A stretch of 64,000 bases of DNA. Origin: Campylobacter concisus. Lineage in GTDB: Bacteria; Campylobacterota; Campylobacteria; Campylobacterales; Campylobacteraceae. Within the stretch, counting starts at the first letter, position 1, and each line of letters opens with the position of its first letter. A program made the position numbers and the translations under genes. The DNA is taken from contig NZ_CP021642.1 of the NCBI RefSeq assembly GCF_003048375.1, forward strand, positions 434,001-498,000, in the 5' to 3' direction. This document shows positions 9,475 through 20,853 of this stretch, piece by piece. The notes beneath the pieces were generated by a model. That model did not search any database. It had not been told where the DNA came from and was given only the letters and a program-made list of their open reading frames with translations.

Positions 9475-10335
9475 ATGGCGAAAAAAGGTGGATTAGGGCG
9501 CGGACTTAGCGCGATACTTGAAGATGTAGAGCAGGCCTACAGCAAAGAGATCGCAAATTTAAACGACTCTGAGATAGTCGAAGAGATAAGTATAGATGAA
9601 ATTTTACCAAACCCTTACCAGCCAAGGACGCATTTTGACGAAGAGGCCTTAAAAGAGCTAAGTGCCAGCATCAAAAGGCACGGTCTCATACAACCAATAA
9701 TCGTCATCAAAAAGGATGACGGCTATATGCTAATAGCTGGTGAGCGTAGATACCGTGCTACAAAGATGCTTGGAGCAAGCAAGATAAAGGCGATCATCGC
9801 TGATATCAAGTCTCAAAATTTAAGAGAGCTTGCGCTTATTGAAAACATACAACGTGAAAATTTAAATCCAATCGAACTCGCAAAGTCATATAAAGAGCTC
9901 ATAAACGAGTATAAGATCACACAAGATGGCTTAGCAAACATCATCCATAAGAGTAGAACTCAGATAACAAATACAATGAGGCTCTTGCTACTTAGCGACT
10001 ACACGCAAAGACTTTTGCAAGAAGACAAGCTCACGCAAGGTCATGCTAAAGTTATCGTAGGACTTAGTAGTGAAGAAGAAAGAATGGTCGTCGATACGAT
10101 CATCGGACAAAAGCTAAGCGTTAGAGATACAGAAATCTTAGTAAAAAAGATAAAAAATAAAGAAGAAGTAAAAGAGCCAAAGCCTCAAATTTCAGAGGAG
10201 ATGAGCAAAAAGTTATCAAATTTACAAGAAATTTTTAAAAATTTAAAGATAAAGACGAAGGTAAAATCTAAAAATTTAATATTAGAATTTAGCGATATTT
10301 CACAGGTAGAAGAATTTATCGATAAGCTAAAATAG
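9475..10335 (+). CDS. parB: Chromosome partitioning protein ParB/Spo0J
   Basis: parS-binding CTPase-type partition protein, 286 residues. The opening GRGLSAIL matches the ParA-stimulating N terminus. The N domain has ILPNPYQPRTHFDEEAL, IVIKKDDGYMLIAGERRYRA and ENIQRENLNPIELAKSYKEL, followed by an HTH around TQDGLANIIHKSRTQITNTMRLL, a linker, and a Lys-rich dimerisation tail. The ribosome site is AAGGAA. It forms an operon with parA. Confidence 0.96.
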   Translation: MAKKGGLGRGLSAILEDVEQAYSKEIANLNDSEIVEEISIDEILPNPYQPRTHFDEEALKELSASIKRHGLIQPIIVIKKDDGYMLIAGERRYRATKMLGASKIKAIIADIKSQNLRELALIENIQRENLNPIELAKSYKELINEYKITQDGLANIIHKSRTQITNTMRLLLLSDYTQRLLQEDKLTQGHAKVIVGLSSEEERMVVDTIIGQKLSVRDTEILVKKIKNKEEVKEPKPQISEEMSKKLSNLQEIFKNLKIKTKVKSKNLILEFSDISQVEEFIDKLK

Positions 10336-10371
10336 AATTACAAATTTATTTTTATTTTTAGTATTTTATTG

Positions 10372-10377
10372 TAAAAT
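10372..10377 (+). promoter_or_regulatory. Possible -10 box of the atp operon
   Basis: TAAAAT within TGTAAAAT, 54 nt before atpF', in the 95-nt spacer after parB. Confidence 0.35.
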
Positions 10378-10430
10378 CAGACTTTGATTTGAATATTAAA
10401 TAAAACTTAATAACAAAATAAGGAGAGTGG

Positions 10431-10853
10431 ATGTTAGAAATAGATGTGCCATTGATGCTTTTAACGGCTATCGTTCTCTTTGTCTTGATCGCCATTTTAA
10501 ATCCTTTGCTATACAAGCCAATGCTTAAATTTATAGACGACAGAAATGCCTCTATAAAAAATGACGAAGAGAGCACTAGCAAAAATGCAAGCGACTTAAG
10601 CGTTCATGAAAAAGAGATCGAAGAGATCATACAAAATGCAAGATCTGAGGCTAACAAAATAAGACAAGAGGCCTTAAATTTGGCAAAAGAAGAGTCTTTA
10701 AAAGAGATAAATGCAATAAAAAGTAGTTTAGAGGCTGATTATAATGAGTTTTTAAACGCTTTAAGCTCTCAAAAAGATAGCCTAAAGGCAGATCTATCAG
10801 CTAAACTACCTGAGCTTAGAGCAGCTTTAAACGCTAAGCTCTCTAAAATTTAA
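10431..10853 (+). CDS. atpF': F-type ATP synthase subunit b'
   Basis: Second b-type stator subunit, 140 residues: one N-terminal membrane helix (LLTAIVLFVLIAIL), then the NPLLYKPMLKFIDDRNASI hinge and a long charged coiled coil. An AAGGAG precedes the ATG. Having both b' and b is the usual arrangement in Campylobacterota. It is the first gene of atpF'FHAGDC; atpB is not in the window and atpE lies 37 kb away. Confidence 0.92.
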   Translation: MLEIDVPLMLLTAIVLFVLIAILNPLLYKPMLKFIDDRNASIKNDEESTSKNASDLSVHEKEIEEIIQNARSEANKIRQEALNLAKEESLKEINAIKSSLEADYNEFLNALSSQKDSLKADLSAKLPELRAALNAKLSKI

Positions 10854-10862
10854 AGGAAATTT

Positions 10863-11375
10863 ATGAAGATAAAAATTTTATTTTTTCTAGCACTTCCATT
10901 TCTAGCATACGCTAGCGAGCATGGTGGAACAAACTACGACATAGTCGAGAGAACGCTAAACTTCTTACTTTTCTTTGCTATTTTGGTCTATTTTGCTGCT
11001 AAGCCACTAAAAGCTCTTTATCAAAGCAGGATCGATAGGATCGCAAATAAGCTTGAGAGTATCCAAGAGAAGCTTCGTGAGTCAAAAGCTAAAAAAGATG
11101 ACGTTTTAAAGCGTGTAGAAGAGGCTAAGCAAAATGCAAATGCTCTAATCGAAACTGCGAAAAAAGAGGCTGTAAATTTAGCTGCTAAAGTTAAAAAAGA
11201 GGCTCAAAACGATATCGCAAATATCGAAAAAGGCTATAAAGAGCAAAAAGAATTTGAAGAGCGCAAGATGACAAAAGGCGTTGTAAATGAAATTTTGAGC
11301 GACATTTTCTCAAGTGATAGCCTAAAAGTCGATCAAAAAGAGCTTGTAAATATCATACTTAAAAAGGTTAGCTAA
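10863..11375 (+). CDS. atpF: F-type ATP synthase subunit b
   Basis: Stator subunit, 170 residues. It begins with a signal-peptide-like hydrophobic stretch (IKILFFLALPFLAYA) before the true membrane helix (LNFLLFFAILVYFAAKPLKALY), followed by an extended Lys/Glu-rich coiled coil. A leader-like N terminus is a known feature of epsilonproteobacterial b subunits. The stop overlaps the atpH start (TAATG). Confidence 0.93.
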   Translation: MKIKILFFLALPFLAYASEHGGTNYDIVERTLNFLLFFAILVYFAAKPLKALYQSRIDRIANKLESIQEKLRESKAKKDDVLKRVEEAKQNANALIETAKKEAVNLAAKVKKEAQNDIANIEKGYKEQKEFEERKMTKGVVNEILSDIFSSDSLKVDQKELVNIILKKVS

Positions 11376-11905
11376 TGAATGAAGTAGTAGCTAAAAAATA
11401 CGTAAAAGCGATCTTAAGCGACGTAAAGTCCAATGAGCTTAATGCATTTGTTGAAAATTTATCAGAGCTAGCTGCTGCTTTTACTAGCGATAAATTTAAA
11501 AGCATTATAAGTTTGCCAACACTAAAGGCTTCACAAAAGGTTGAATTTGTACTATCTTTGGTTAAAAATCAAGATACTAAATTTGCAAATTTTATAAAGC
11601 TTCTTGGTGCAAACAAAAGGCTAGAGCTTATACCTGCGATACTAGATGAGATGAAGATAGAGCAATCTTTACTTGAAAATACATATCGCGGCGAGGTTGT
11701 TGGAAATTTTGATCTAAGCGCTGAGCAGCTAAAAGCTTTAGAAGAGAATTTCTCTAAGAAATTTAACTCTAAGATTAAGCTTGATGGCTCAAATAGCGAT
11801 TACAACGGTGTAAAAGTTGAGTTAGACGATTTAGGTGTCGAGGTAAATTTCTCTATCGACAGACTAAAAAGTCAAATGAGTGAATATATATTAAAAGCAA
11901 TTTAA
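11375..11905 (+). CDS. atpH: F-type ATP synthase subunit delta
   Basis: Connects the F1 head to the b stalk. It has 176 residues: an N-terminal helical bundle ([14 protein letters not shown]) and the family C-terminal block ([13 protein letters not shown], ...[19 protein letters not shown]). It lies between atpF and atpA as in other F-type operons. Sequence divergence is normal for this subunit. Confidence 0.92.
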   Translation: MNEVVAKKYVKAILSDVKSNELNAFVENLSELAAAFTSDKFKSIISLPTLKASQKVEFVLSLVKNQDTKFANFIKLLGANKRLELIPAILDEMKIEQSLLENTYRGEVVGNFDLSAEQLKALEENFSKKFNSKIKLDGSNSDYNGVKVELDDLGVEVNFSIDRLKSQMSEYILKAI

Positions 11906-11919
11906 AAAGGAGTGAAAGC

Positions 11920-13437
11920 GTGAGTGCAAAAATTAAAGCTGACGAAATTAGCACGATAATCAAAGAGCGTATTGAAAATTTTGATTTAAGTGTTGATGTA
12001 GAAGAGACCGGTAAAGTCATCTCAGTCGCTGATGGCGTTGCTAACGTTTATGGTTTGAAAAACGTTATGGCTGGTGAGATGGTAGAGTTTGAAAGCGGCG
12101 AAAAGGGCATGGCTCTTAACCTTGAAGAGAGCAGTGTTGGTATAGTTATCCTTGGGAAAACTAGCGGTATCACAGAAGGAAGCTCTGTAAAAAGACTAAA
12201 AAAACTTCTACGCGTTCCAGTTGGCGACGCATTGATCGGCCGTGTTGTAAATTCACTCGGTGAGCCAATCGACGCAAAAGGTCCAATCGAAGCTACTGAA
12301 TCTCGCTTTGTTGAAGAAAAAGCAAAAGGTATCATGGCTAGAAAGAGCGTTCATGAGCCACTTCAAACAGGTATCAAAGCGATCGATGCACTTGTGCCAA
12401 TCGGTAGAGGCCAAAGAGAGCTAATCATCGGCGACCGCCAAACTGGTAAAACAACAGTTGCTATCGATACTATCATCAACCAAAAAGGTCAAGATGTTGT
12501 TTGTATCTACGTAGCTATCGGTCAAAAACAATCAACCGTTGCTCAAGTCGTTAAAAAACTTGAAGAATATGGCGCTATGGACTACACGATAGTTGTAAAT
12601 GCTGGTGCTAGTGACGCAGCTGCGCTTCAATACCTTGCACCATACGCTGGCGTAACAATGGGTGAATACTTTAGAGACAACTCTCGCCACGCGTTAATCA
12701 TCTATGATGACTTGTCAAAACATGCGGTTGCTTACCGTGAGATGTCTTTGATCTTAAGAAGACCACCAGGTCGTGAAGCTTACCCAGGTGACGTTTTCTA
12801 CCTTCACTCAAGACTTCTAGAAAGAGCAAGTAAGCTAAATGACGCGCTAGGTGCCGGATCTTTAACAGCTCTACCTATTATCGAGACACAAGCAGGCGAC
12901 GTTTCAGCTTATATTCCAACAAACGTTATTTCTATTACAGATGGTCAAATTTTCCTTGAGAGCGACCTATTTAACTCAGGTATCCGCCCAGCGATCAACG
13001 TTGGTCTTTCTGTATCTCGTGTCGGTGGTGCAGCTCAGATCAAAGCTATCAAGCAAGTTTCTGGTACGTTAAGACTAGACCTTGCTCAGTACCGCGAACT
13101 ACAAGCTTTTGCTCAGTTTGCAAGCGATCTTGACGAGAGCTCAAGAAAACAACTAGAGCGCGGACAAAAGATGGTTGAAGTACTAAAACAACCTCCATAT
13201 TCTCCGCTTCCAGTTGAGAATCAAGTAGTTATTATATTTGCTGGTGCTAAGGGCTATTTAGATGACGTTGCAACTACAAATGTAACAAAATTTGAAGCTG
13301 AGCTATATCCATATATCGAGGCAAAATACCCTGAAATTTTTGAGCAGATCAGAACTAAAAAGGTTCTTGATAAAGAAGTAGAAGAAATTTTACATAAAGC
13401 GTTGAAAGATTTTAAAGCGACTTTTGCCGCTAACTAG
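11920..13437 (+). CDS. atpA: F-type ATP synthase subunit alpha
   Basis: Non-catalytic F1 subunit, 505 residues, with Walker [69 protein letters not shown]-type blocks and the signature [17 protein letters not shown]. Translation starts with GTG; AAGGAG lies about eight bases upstream. Codon use is smoother than in the accessory genes, as expected for a highly expressed gene. Confidence 0.98.
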   Translation: MSAKIKADEISTIIKERIENFDLSVDVEETGKVISVADGVANVYGLKNVMAGEMVEFESGEKGMALNLEESSVGIVILGKTSGITEGSSVKRLKKLLRVPVGDALIGRVVNSLGEPIDAKGPIEATESRFVEEKAKGIMARKSVHEPLQTGIKAIDALVPIGRGQRELIIGDRQTGKTTVAIDTIINQKGQDVVCIYVAIGQKQSTVAQVVKKLEEYGAMDYTIVVNAGASDAAALQYLAPYAGVTMGEYFRDNSRHALIIYDDLSKHAVAYREMSLILRRPPGREAYPGDVFYLHSRLLERASKLNDALGAGSLTALPIIETQAGDVSAYIPTNVISITDGQIFLESDLFNSGIRPAINVGLSVSRVGGAAQIKAIKQVSGTLRLDLAQYRELQAFAQFASDLDESSRKQLERGQKMVEVLKQPPYSPLPVENQVVIIFAGAKGYLDDVATTNVTKFEAELYPYIEAKYPEIFEQIRTKKVLDKEVEEILHKALKDFKATFAAN

Positions 13438-13446
13438 GGCTAAGAT

Positions 13447-14334
13447 ATGTCAAATTTAAAAGATATAAAACGAAAGATCAAGAGCGTCCAGAACACTCAA
13501 AAGACGACGCGTGCGATGAAGCTTGTCTCAACAGCAAAGCTTCGCAAAGCTGAAGAGGCTGCACGCTACTCTAGAGTCTACGCACTTAAGATCAATGAGG
13601 TTTTATCGGAGATAGCTTATAAGATCAATCAATACGCTTCAGTTATGACTGAGAGTAAATTTTTTAACACAACAAAGAGTGTAGAAAAGGTTGATATTAT
13701 ATTTGTTACCGCTGATAAAGGGCTTTGCGGTGGCTTTAATGTCCAGACCATAAAGACAGTTAGGCGCATGATCGATGAGCTAAAAGCCAAAAAGATCAAA
13801 GTTAGACTAAGAGCTGTTGGTAAAAAAGGCATTGAATTTTTCAATTTCCAAGGCGTTGAACTACTTGAGACTTATGTTGGAGCTAGCTCTTCTCCTACAT
13901 ATGAAAAAGCTCAAAAGATCATAAAAGATGCCATTGATGACTTTACAAATGGTATAACAGATAAGGTTGTGCTAATACACAATGGCTATAAAAATATGAT
14001 TTCTCAAGAGATTAGAGTAAATGATATTGTGCCTATTGAGCCGTCTAAGATAGTTGCGGTTGAGACAAATTCTTTGATGGAATTTGAGCCAGAGGACAAC
14101 TATACTAAGATTATGGATGAATTGCTTAATAAATATTTTGAGTATAGTATGTATTATGCTTTAGTTGACTCTTTAGCGGCTGAGCACAGCGCTAGAATGC
14201 AAGCTATGGATAATGCAACAAACAATGCTAAACAACGCGTCAAACAGTTAAATCTTGCTTACAACAAAGCAAGACAAGAGTCTATTACCACTGAGCTTAT
14301 CGAGATCATCAGTGGTGTTGAATCAATGAAATAA
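13447..14334 (+). CDS. atpG: F-type ATP synthase subunit gamma
   Basis: Central rotor shaft, 295 residues. The N-terminal helix has [30 protein letters not shown], the middle domain [12 protein letters not shown], and the C-terminal helix [16 protein letters not shown] with [11 protein letters not shown]. Only a weak ribosome site (AGGGCTAAG) precedes the ATG, nine bases after atpA, which fits translational coupling. Confidence 0.97.
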   Translation: MSNLKDIKRKIKSVQNTQKTTRAMKLVSTAKLRKAEEAARYSRVYALKINEVLSEIAYKINQYASVMTESKFFNTTKSVEKVDIIFVTADKGLCGGFNVQTIKTVRRMIDELKAKKIKVRLRAVGKKGIEFFNFQGVELLETYVGASSSPTYEKAQKIIKDAIDDFTNGITDKVVLIHNGYKNMISQEIRVNDIVPIEPSKIVAVETNSLMEFEPEDNYTKIMDELLNKYFEYSMYYALVDSLAAEHSARMQAMDNATNNAKQRVKQLNLAYNKARQESITTELIEIISGVESMK

Positions 14335-14345
14335 AAGGAGTATGA

Positions 14346-15743
<1,398 letters not shown>

Positions 15744-15761
15744 ATTTAAAAAGGAAGCGTA

Positions 15762-16151
15762 ATGGATAAATTACATTTAGAGATCGTAACTCCTCAAGGT
15801 CAGATATTTAATGATGACGTGAGTAGTGTAGTGCTTCCAGGTAGCGAGGGTGAGTTTGGTGTTTTGCCAAACCACGCCTCATTAATATCTCTTTTAAAAG
15901 CAGGTATTATAGATATAGAAGATAAGCATAAAAAGCATGATGTAGTTGCTATTAACTGGGGCTATGCAAAGATCGACGAAGGCAAGGTAGTTATACTAGC
16001 TGACGGTGCGGTCTATGTCTCTGGCAATAGCGAAAGTGAGCTTGCAAATTCATTAGAAGCTGCTAGAAATTTGATAGAGAGTATGAGCAGTGATACAAAT
16101 GCTTTTGCAGCAACTATATCAAAAATGGAAAATGTAGTGAGAGCAAGATAA
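15762..16151 (+). CDS. atpC: F-type ATP synthase subunit epsilon
   Basis: Rotor/inhibitory subunit, 129 residues. The N-terminal beta-sandwich has LHLEIVTPQGQIF and LPGSEGEFGVLPNHASLIS; the C-terminal helical part is short. It ends the local atp cluster. The next gene starts with a GTG on the base after its stop, so atp and tol genes are probably partly co-transcribed. Confidence 0.95.
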   Translation: MDKLHLEIVTPQGQIFNDDVSSVVLPGSEGEFGVLPNHASLISLLKAGIIDIEDKHKKHDVVAINWGYAKIDEGKVVILADGAVYVSGNSESELANSLEAARNLIESMSSDTNAFAATISKMENVVRAR

Positions 16152-16736
16152 GTGGGCGGAATAGATATATTTTTAAATTACATTCAAAGAAGTAGCTTTA
16201 TTACAATTATAGTTTTAACTTGGTTGTCAATATATTTTATAGTTAGTTTTACAATTCTTTTTTCAAGAATGGCTGGCATAGGAGCTTGGCAAAAACGCGA
16301 GCAAAATGCGCTAGAAGCACTACTTATGGGCGCTAAAAATATACCAAATGACTCATCTTTAAAGAAGTGTGCAAGTGGTAGAATTTCGAAAGAAAAGCTA
16401 AATGTTTGCATAAGCATTGCCGAAAAAAATGCTACAAGTGGGCTTACATGGCTTAGTGTAATAGCTTCTACTTCTCCATTTATCGGTCTTTTTGGAACAG
16501 TTGTATCTATCTTGGAGACATTTTCACAGCTAGGAAATGGTGCAGGTTCATCTCTTGGAGTTATAGCCCCAGCTATTTCAGAAGCGCTTGTTGCGACAGG
16601 TTGTGGAATTTTTGTTGCGATCCCAGCATATACATTTAACTTGCTTATAAAAAGAAAAGCTTACGAATTAATGAGCGTTATCGAGCGTCAAGCTGACGTT
16701 ATGATAGCACTTAAAAAAGATGACGAGACGTTATAG
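16152..16736 (+). CDS. tolQ: TolQ/ExbB-type proton channel protein
   Basis: Inner-membrane motor component, 194 residues with three predicted membrane helices (FITIIVLTWLSIYFIVSFTILF, WLSVIASTSPFIGLFGTVVSIL, GCGIFVAIPAYTFNLLI) and the family TxPxIGLxGTV block. It starts at GTG immediately after atpC. Position before tolR-tolA-tolB-pal indicates a TolQ role; C. jejuni equivalents are often named exbB2, so TonB-type service cannot be excluded from sequence alone. Confidence 0.9.
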   Translation: MGGIDIFLNYIQRSSFITIIVLTWLSIYFIVSFTILFSRMAGIGAWQKREQNALEALLMGAKNIPNDSSLKKCASGRISKEKLNVCISIAEKNATSGLTWLSVIASTSPFIGLFGTVVSILETFSQLGNGAGSSLGVIAPAISEALVATGCGIFVAIPAYTFNLLIKRKAYELMSVIERQADVMIALKKDDETL

Positions 16737-17135
16737 ATGGCTCTTAAATTTGACGACGAAACACCAGAGTTAAACATAACGCCTCTTGTTGATATCATGC
16801 TTGTTTTGTTGGCTATTTTAATGGTTACAATGCCAACTATAACATATCAAGAAGATATAACATTGCCAGATGGCTCAAAGGCAAAAACATCTACGTCTAA
16901 ACAAAAAGATCTTATAGTCTCTATAAATGCACAAGGACAAGTTAGAATAGATCAAAGTACAATGAGCCTTGCTGAACTTCCAGATAACATTGCACTAATG
17001 AGTGCAAAATATGACAAAACCTCGCCTATATACATAAAGGCTGATAAAAATTTAAAATACGATGATGTTATGTTTGTATTAAAGACTTTAAAAGGTGCTG
17101 GTTTTAATAAAGTAGCTTTAGAGACAAACGGTTAA
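16737..17135 (+). CDS. tolR: TolR/ExbD-type protein
   Basis: Partner of the preceding channel protein, 132 residues: a cytoplasmic start, one membrane helix (ELNITPLVDIMLVLLAILMV) containing the Asp essential for proton coupling in this family, and a periplasmic domain ending KTLKGAGFNKVALET. Its ATG follows the tolQ stop without a gap and is followed one base later by the tolA-like gene. Confidence 0.92.
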   Translation: MALKFDDETPELNITPLVDIMLVLLAILMVTMPTITYQEDITLPDGSKAKTSTSKQKDLIVSINAQGQVRIDQSTMSLAELPDNIALMSAKYDKTSPIYIKADKNLKYDDVMFVLKTLKGAGFNKVALETNG

Positions 17136-17136
17136 G

Positions 17137-18084
17137 ATGCCTAATAAAGTTAAATTTCCAACGCTTAGTTCGTTTTTTGTAGCGTTTTGTATTTACATTA
17201 TCATTGTGCTTGCTTTGTTTATAAAGCTTACTTTTTTTAGCGAACCTCCTAAAAAATATACTGATGACAAAGATGCTATTATGGATGTAGTTATGGTTGA
17301 TAGAGAAGTTGATCAAACCATAAAAGCACCAAAACAAGCAAAAGAGGTCGTAAAAGAGACAAAACCAGAACCTAAAAAAGAGTCAGAAGAAGATAAACAA
17401 GAGACTACAAATAAACCTGTTGTGCCAGATGAGCCATTACCAACCCCAAGCTTGCCAACTCCTCCAAAAGAAGAGCCAAAACCTGAGCCTAAAAAACCAG
17501 AACCAAAACCTGAAATCCCAAAACCTAGTGAAGAGCCTAAAGAGGATGTCAAGCCAGAGCCAAAACCAGAGCCTAAACCTACGCCAAAGCCAGTTGAAAA
17601 GCCAAAACCAAAAGAGCCAAATATAAAAGATCTCTTTAGTGACATAGACTCGACTAAGCTTAAAAAAGATGATGGTATAAAAAAGGCTGAAAATAAAGTG
17701 CAAAGCCGCAAAAAAAGCGAGGCTTCTAGCTCAAAAGCTGCAAAAGAGGCTAGCGACATAATTAAGAGTTTAAAGATAGATCAAAACCCAACAGCTCCAA
17801 AGTCACAAATGACCGGCACTTATGATCCATTGATGGGAGCCATAACAAAACAAATTCAAAGAAGATGGCAAAGCTATAAAGCTGACTCTGCAAACCTTGC
17901 CAAAGTAAAAGTCATGATAGATCAGAGTGGAAATTTCAGCTATGAAATTTTAGAGCTATCATATAATGAAGAGTTTAATGCAAAGGTTAGAGAGTGTCTG
18001 GAAAAGCTTACTGCAGAGAAATTTCCATTTAATCCAGACAAAAGTACTACTTTTAATTTAAATTTAGAAGATAAAATAAACTAA
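17137..18084 (+). CDS. tolA: TolA/TonB-like periplasm-spanning protein
   Basis: A 315-residue energy-transducing protein with one N-terminal membrane helix (FFVAFCIYIIIVLALFIKLTF), a long Pro/Lys/Glu region (about residues 65-170, many PEPKP and KPE units) that can span the periplasm, a Lys/Ser-rich segment, and a C-terminal domain (MGAITKQIQRRWQ ... VKVMIDQSGNFSYEILELS) like the TolA/TonB C terminus. The low-complexity region explains apparent ORFs in other frames. Location between tolR and tolB favours TolA. Confidence 0.88.
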   Translation: MPNKVKFPTLSSFFVAFCIYIIIVLALFIKLTFFSEPPKKYTDDKDAIMDVVMVDREVDQTIKAPKQAKEVVKETKPEPKKESEEDKQETTNKPVVPDEPLPTPSLPTPPKEEPKPEPKKPEPKPEIPKPSEEPKEDVKPEPKPEPKPTPKPVEKPKPKEPNIKDLFSDIDSTKLKKDDGIKKAENKVQSRKKSEASSSKAAKEASDIIKSLKIDQNPTAPKSQMTGTYDPLMGAITKQIQRRWQSYKADSANLAKVKVMIDQSGNFSYEILELSYNEEFNAKVRECLEKLTAEKFPFNPDKSTTFNLNLEDKIN

Positions 18085-18108
18085 AATTTATAAATTTACG
18101 GAGTAGAG

Positions 18109-19365
18109 ATGAAGAAAATTTTTCTTTTTTTGTGCGTTGCTCTAGGGCTTTATGCTGCTGATGCGACGATATCTGTTATCAACCAAGGTGTTGCTTTGCC
18201 AAAGATAGCTTTGCAAGATGCAACTACAGCTGTTAGTGATGCAGGCTTTAAAGATAAATTCTTTAAGATCATGCTAGGTGACTTGAAAGTTAGCTCAGAC
18301 TTTGAGGTTATCGAAGATCATGTGCCTTCAACCTATGAGGGAACAGCAGCTACAAATACAATGAGCGACAAAGGTGTTGAGCTTATCTTTAGATATGCTC
18401 TTGAGGGTTCTATGGGCTCACCTCTTACTTTAAGAGTAAAACTCATCGATGCTAAAACTGCAACTACAAGGTATGAGAGAGTATATAACATGCCTGATGG
18501 CGCGAAGTATCCGTTTTTGGCACACAAAAGTATAGTTGAGCTAACAAATGAGCTAAATTTACCACCAGTTGGCTGGATGGAGAAATTTATCATCCTAGCA
18601 AAATACACTTCGGCTCGCCAAAGCTCTATTATAGTGGCTGATTACACACTTACGTATCAAAAGACGATCGTAAGCGGCGGTCTAAATATCTTCCCTAAAT
18701 GGGCAGGCGCTGATCAGAGTAAATTTTACTATACATCTTATGTAAATAATAGACCAACTTTGTTTAGATATGATCTAAATTCAGGCACTAAAACAAAGAT
18801 AATAGATAGTATGGGTATGCTTATAGCATCTGATGTTAGCAAAGATGGAAGTAAAATTCTATTAACTATGGCTCCAAAAGATCAACCAGATATTTTCATC
18901 TATAATACAGGTAGCAAAAATTTAACTCAGATCACAAACTATCCAGGCATTGATGTAAATGGAAATTTCGTAGATAATGACAGTAGGATAGTTTTTGTCT
19001 CAGATAGACTTGGATATCCAAACATCTTTGCAACACCTGCAACTTCAGGCGGAAGTGTTGAGCAAATGGTGTTTCATGGCAAAAATAATAACTCAGTAAG
19101 CACTTTTGAAAACTATGTAGTTTATTCAAGTAGAGAGGCTAGTGGTGGCTTTAATATCTATCTAATCTCAACTCAAACTGATTTTATTCGCCAGCTTACA
19201 GCAAATGGTAAAAATAACTATCCAAGATTTTCAAGTGATGGTCAAAGTGTTGTTTTTATCAAAGAACTTGGCGGTCAAAGCTCGCTTGGCGTTGTTAGAT
19301 TAAATGAGAACAGGAGTTTCCAATTTCCACTAAAAGTAGGTAAAATTCAATCTATTGATTGGTAA
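18109..19365 (+). CDS. tolB: Tol-Pal system protein TolB
   Basis: Periplasmic beta-propeller protein, 418 residues, with a signal peptide (KKIFLFLCVALGLYAADA), an N-terminal TolB domain, and WD40-like/PD40 propeller blades (SKDGSKILLTMAPKDQPDIF, DNDSRIVFVSDRLGYPNIF, NGKNNYPRFSSDGQSVVF). It binds Pal and helps maintain outer-membrane constriction. AT-rich spacer sequence with a strong -10 box separates it from pal. Confidence 0.95.
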   Translation: MKKIFLFLCVALGLYAADATISVINQGVALPKIALQDATTAVSDAGFKDKFFKIMLGDLKVSSDFEVIEDHVPSTYEGTAATNTMSDKGVELIFRYALEGSMGSPLTLRVKLIDAKTATTRYERVYNMPDGAKYPFLAHKSIVELTNELNLPPVGWMEKFIILAKYTSARQSSIIVADYTLTYQKTIVSGGLNIFPKWAGADQSKFYYTSYVNNRPTLFRYDLNSGTKTKIIDSMGMLIASDVSKDGSKILLTMAPKDQPDIFIYNTGSKNLTQITNYPGIDVNGNFVDNDSRIVFVSDRLGYPNIFATPATSGGSVEQMVFHGKNNNSVSTFENYVVYSSREASGGFNIYLISTQTDFIRQLTANGKNNYPRFSSDGQSVVFIKELGGQSSLGVVRLNENRSFQFPLKVGKIQSIDW

Positions 19366-19394
19366 TATTCTGGTAATATTTAAAAAAAATATGT

Positions 19395-19400
19395 TATAAT
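19395..19400 (+). promoter_or_regulatory. Probable -10 box of pal
   Basis: TGTTATAAT with TATAAT at 19395-19400, 30 nt before the pal ATG. It suggests a separate strong promoter for the abundant lipoprotein. Confidence 0.6.
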
Positions 19401-19429
19401 TCGACCAAATTTTTCAAAAAGGATATGGA

Positions 19430-19936
19430 ATGAAAAAAGTAGTTCTAGCAAGTGTTGCAGTTGCAACTTTATTGTTGAGCGGTTGTAGCTCTAAAAACCC
19501 TGAAGTTGATATGAATGCAAATTCAAATCAATCTGCAGATAACTCAGGTAGCATGAGTGATGCTGATAGATTAGCAGCTCTTATCGCTAACATCGAGAGC
19601 CAAGTTAAAAGTGTATACTTTGACTTTGATAAATTTAATATCAAAGCTGACCAACAAGGTGTTGTTAGCTCAAATGCATCAGTATTTAACCAAGCTGACG
19701 CTCAAGCTCTTTCTATAAAAGTAGAAGGTAACTGCGACGAGTGGGGTACAGATGAGTATAACTATGCTCTTGGTCTAAAACGTGCTAAAAGTGCTAAAGA
19801 TGCTCTTGTAAGAAATGGCGTTAGCGCTGATAGAATCGCTGTAGTAAGCTTTGGCGAAAGCAACCCAGTTTGTACAGACAAAACAAAAGCTTGCGACGCT
19901 CAAAACAGACGTGCAGATTTCAAAGTACTTCCTTAA
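19430..19936 (+). CDS. pal: Peptidoglycan-associated lipoprotein Pal (Omp18)
   Basis: Outer-membrane lipoprotein of 168 residues. The lipobox LLSGC places the lipidated Cys at residue 19, followed by a Ser/Asn-rich linker and an OmpA-like peptidoglycan-binding domain (VYFDFDKFNIKADQQ, VEGNCDEWGTDEYN, LGLKRAKSAKDAL, SFGESNP, NRRADFKVLP). The C. jejuni homologue is the antigen Omp18. AAAAGGA precedes the ATG. Confidence 0.96.
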   Translation: MKKVVLASVAVATLLLSGCSSKNPEVDMNANSNQSADNSGSMSDADRLAALIANIESQVKSVYFDFDKFNIKADQQGVVSSNASVFNQADAQALSIKVEGNCDEWGTDEYNYALGLKRAKSAKDALVRNGVSADRIAVVSFGESNPVCTDKTKACDAQNRRADFKVLP

Positions 19937-19949
19937 TCTGTAAGTAATA

Positions 19950-20792
19950 ATGAATAAAAAAATAATCATTGCGGCTCTTCTTGGAGCCGCTTTCTCTATA
20001 AGTTCAGCTCAAGAAGTTTCGGCATTTGACGCAGGTAATATGGATAGCGCAAATCCATATGGACTAACAGATGATGAAAAGGCAACTCTAAGCAATAAAA
20101 GAAGTGTTCAAAATATTGAAGAAAACATGGATAATGTTTCAGAACAACTTCAAGGTTTGCAAAGCTTGATCGAGAGCATGAGTGCTAGGATGAACAAGCT
20201 TGAGCAAAGAATGAACGATATCGAAACCAAAGTCAATGGTGGTATAAGCGATTCTGGTGTAAGTTTGACATCATTAAAAGCTTATGTTGATGAGACTAGA
20301 GATATACAAGATAAAAACTATAAAAATATTACTGCTGCCTTAAATAAATTAGGCGCGATAATGGATAAAAACGCTGCTCAACCAAAGCAAAATGCAAATC
20401 CAAAACAACAAAATAAGCCAACTTCAAATTTTAGTGGCAAAAGCGACAAGGACATTTTAGCTGATGGCATTAAGCTTTTAAATTCTGGCAATAGCACAGA
20501 AGCAGCTGAGTATTTTGAATATTTAAACAAAAAAGGCTATAAAACTGGTGCTTCAAATTATTATCTAGGTGAAGTTGCTTATAGTCAAAAATCATACAGT
20601 ACAGCCATACAATACTATAAAAAAAGTATACAAAGTGAAGATAAGGCTGACTACACTCCAAAACTTTTGTATCACACAGCTATAAGCTTTGATAAGATCG
20701 GTGATACTCAAAGTGCCAACAGGTTTTATAAGGCTTTAAAAGTAGGCTATCCAGATAGCAAAGAAGCCAAAGCCGCTCCTAACAGAAACTAA
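19950..20792 (+). CDS. cpoB: CpoB/YbgF-like coordinator with TPR domain
   Basis: Periplasmic protein of 280 residues: signal peptide (IIAALLGAAFSISSAQ), a coiled coil at about 55-120 (NMDNVSEQLQGLQSLIESM), an Asn/Gln/Lys-rich linker and C-terminal TPR repeats (GASNYYLGEVAYSQKSYSTA, YTPKLLYHTAISFDKIGDTQ). CpoB proteins link Tol action with PBP1B in E. coli; that function is transferred by family and position only. Confidence 0.88.
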   Translation: MNKKIIIAALLGAAFSISSAQEVSAFDAGNMDSANPYGLTDDEKATLSNKRSVQNIEENMDNVSEQLQGLQSLIESMSARMNKLEQRMNDIETKVNGGISDSGVSLTSLKAYVDETRDIQDKNYKNITAALNKLGAIMDKNAAQPKQNANPKQQNKPTSNFSGKSDKDILADGIKLLNSGNSTEAAEYFEYLNKKGYKTGASNYYLGEVAYSQKSYSTAIQYYKKSIQSEDKADYTPKLLYHTAISFDKIGDTQSANRFYKALKVGYPDSKEAKAAPNRN

Positions 20793-20810
20793 AATTTACT
20801 CTTTTTTAGA

Positions 20811-20816
20811 TATAAT
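20811..20816 (+). promoter_or_regulatory. Probable -10 box of slyD
   Basis: TATAAT after a T-run (CTTTTTTAGA), 38 nt before the slyD start region. Confidence 0.5.
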
Positions 20817-20853
20817 CTCACATTAATCAAAACTAAATTCCAAGGAGATTATT

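Noticed and set aside
10336-10430. parS site near parAB
   Set aside because: No inverted repeat of the expected type was seen in the spacer or flanks by eye.
17313-17759. Long open frames on both strands within the tolA-like gene
   Set aside because: They come from the Pro/Lys/Glu codon repeats of the real gene; translations are low-complexity Gly/Ser/Phe or Trp/Leu/Phe.
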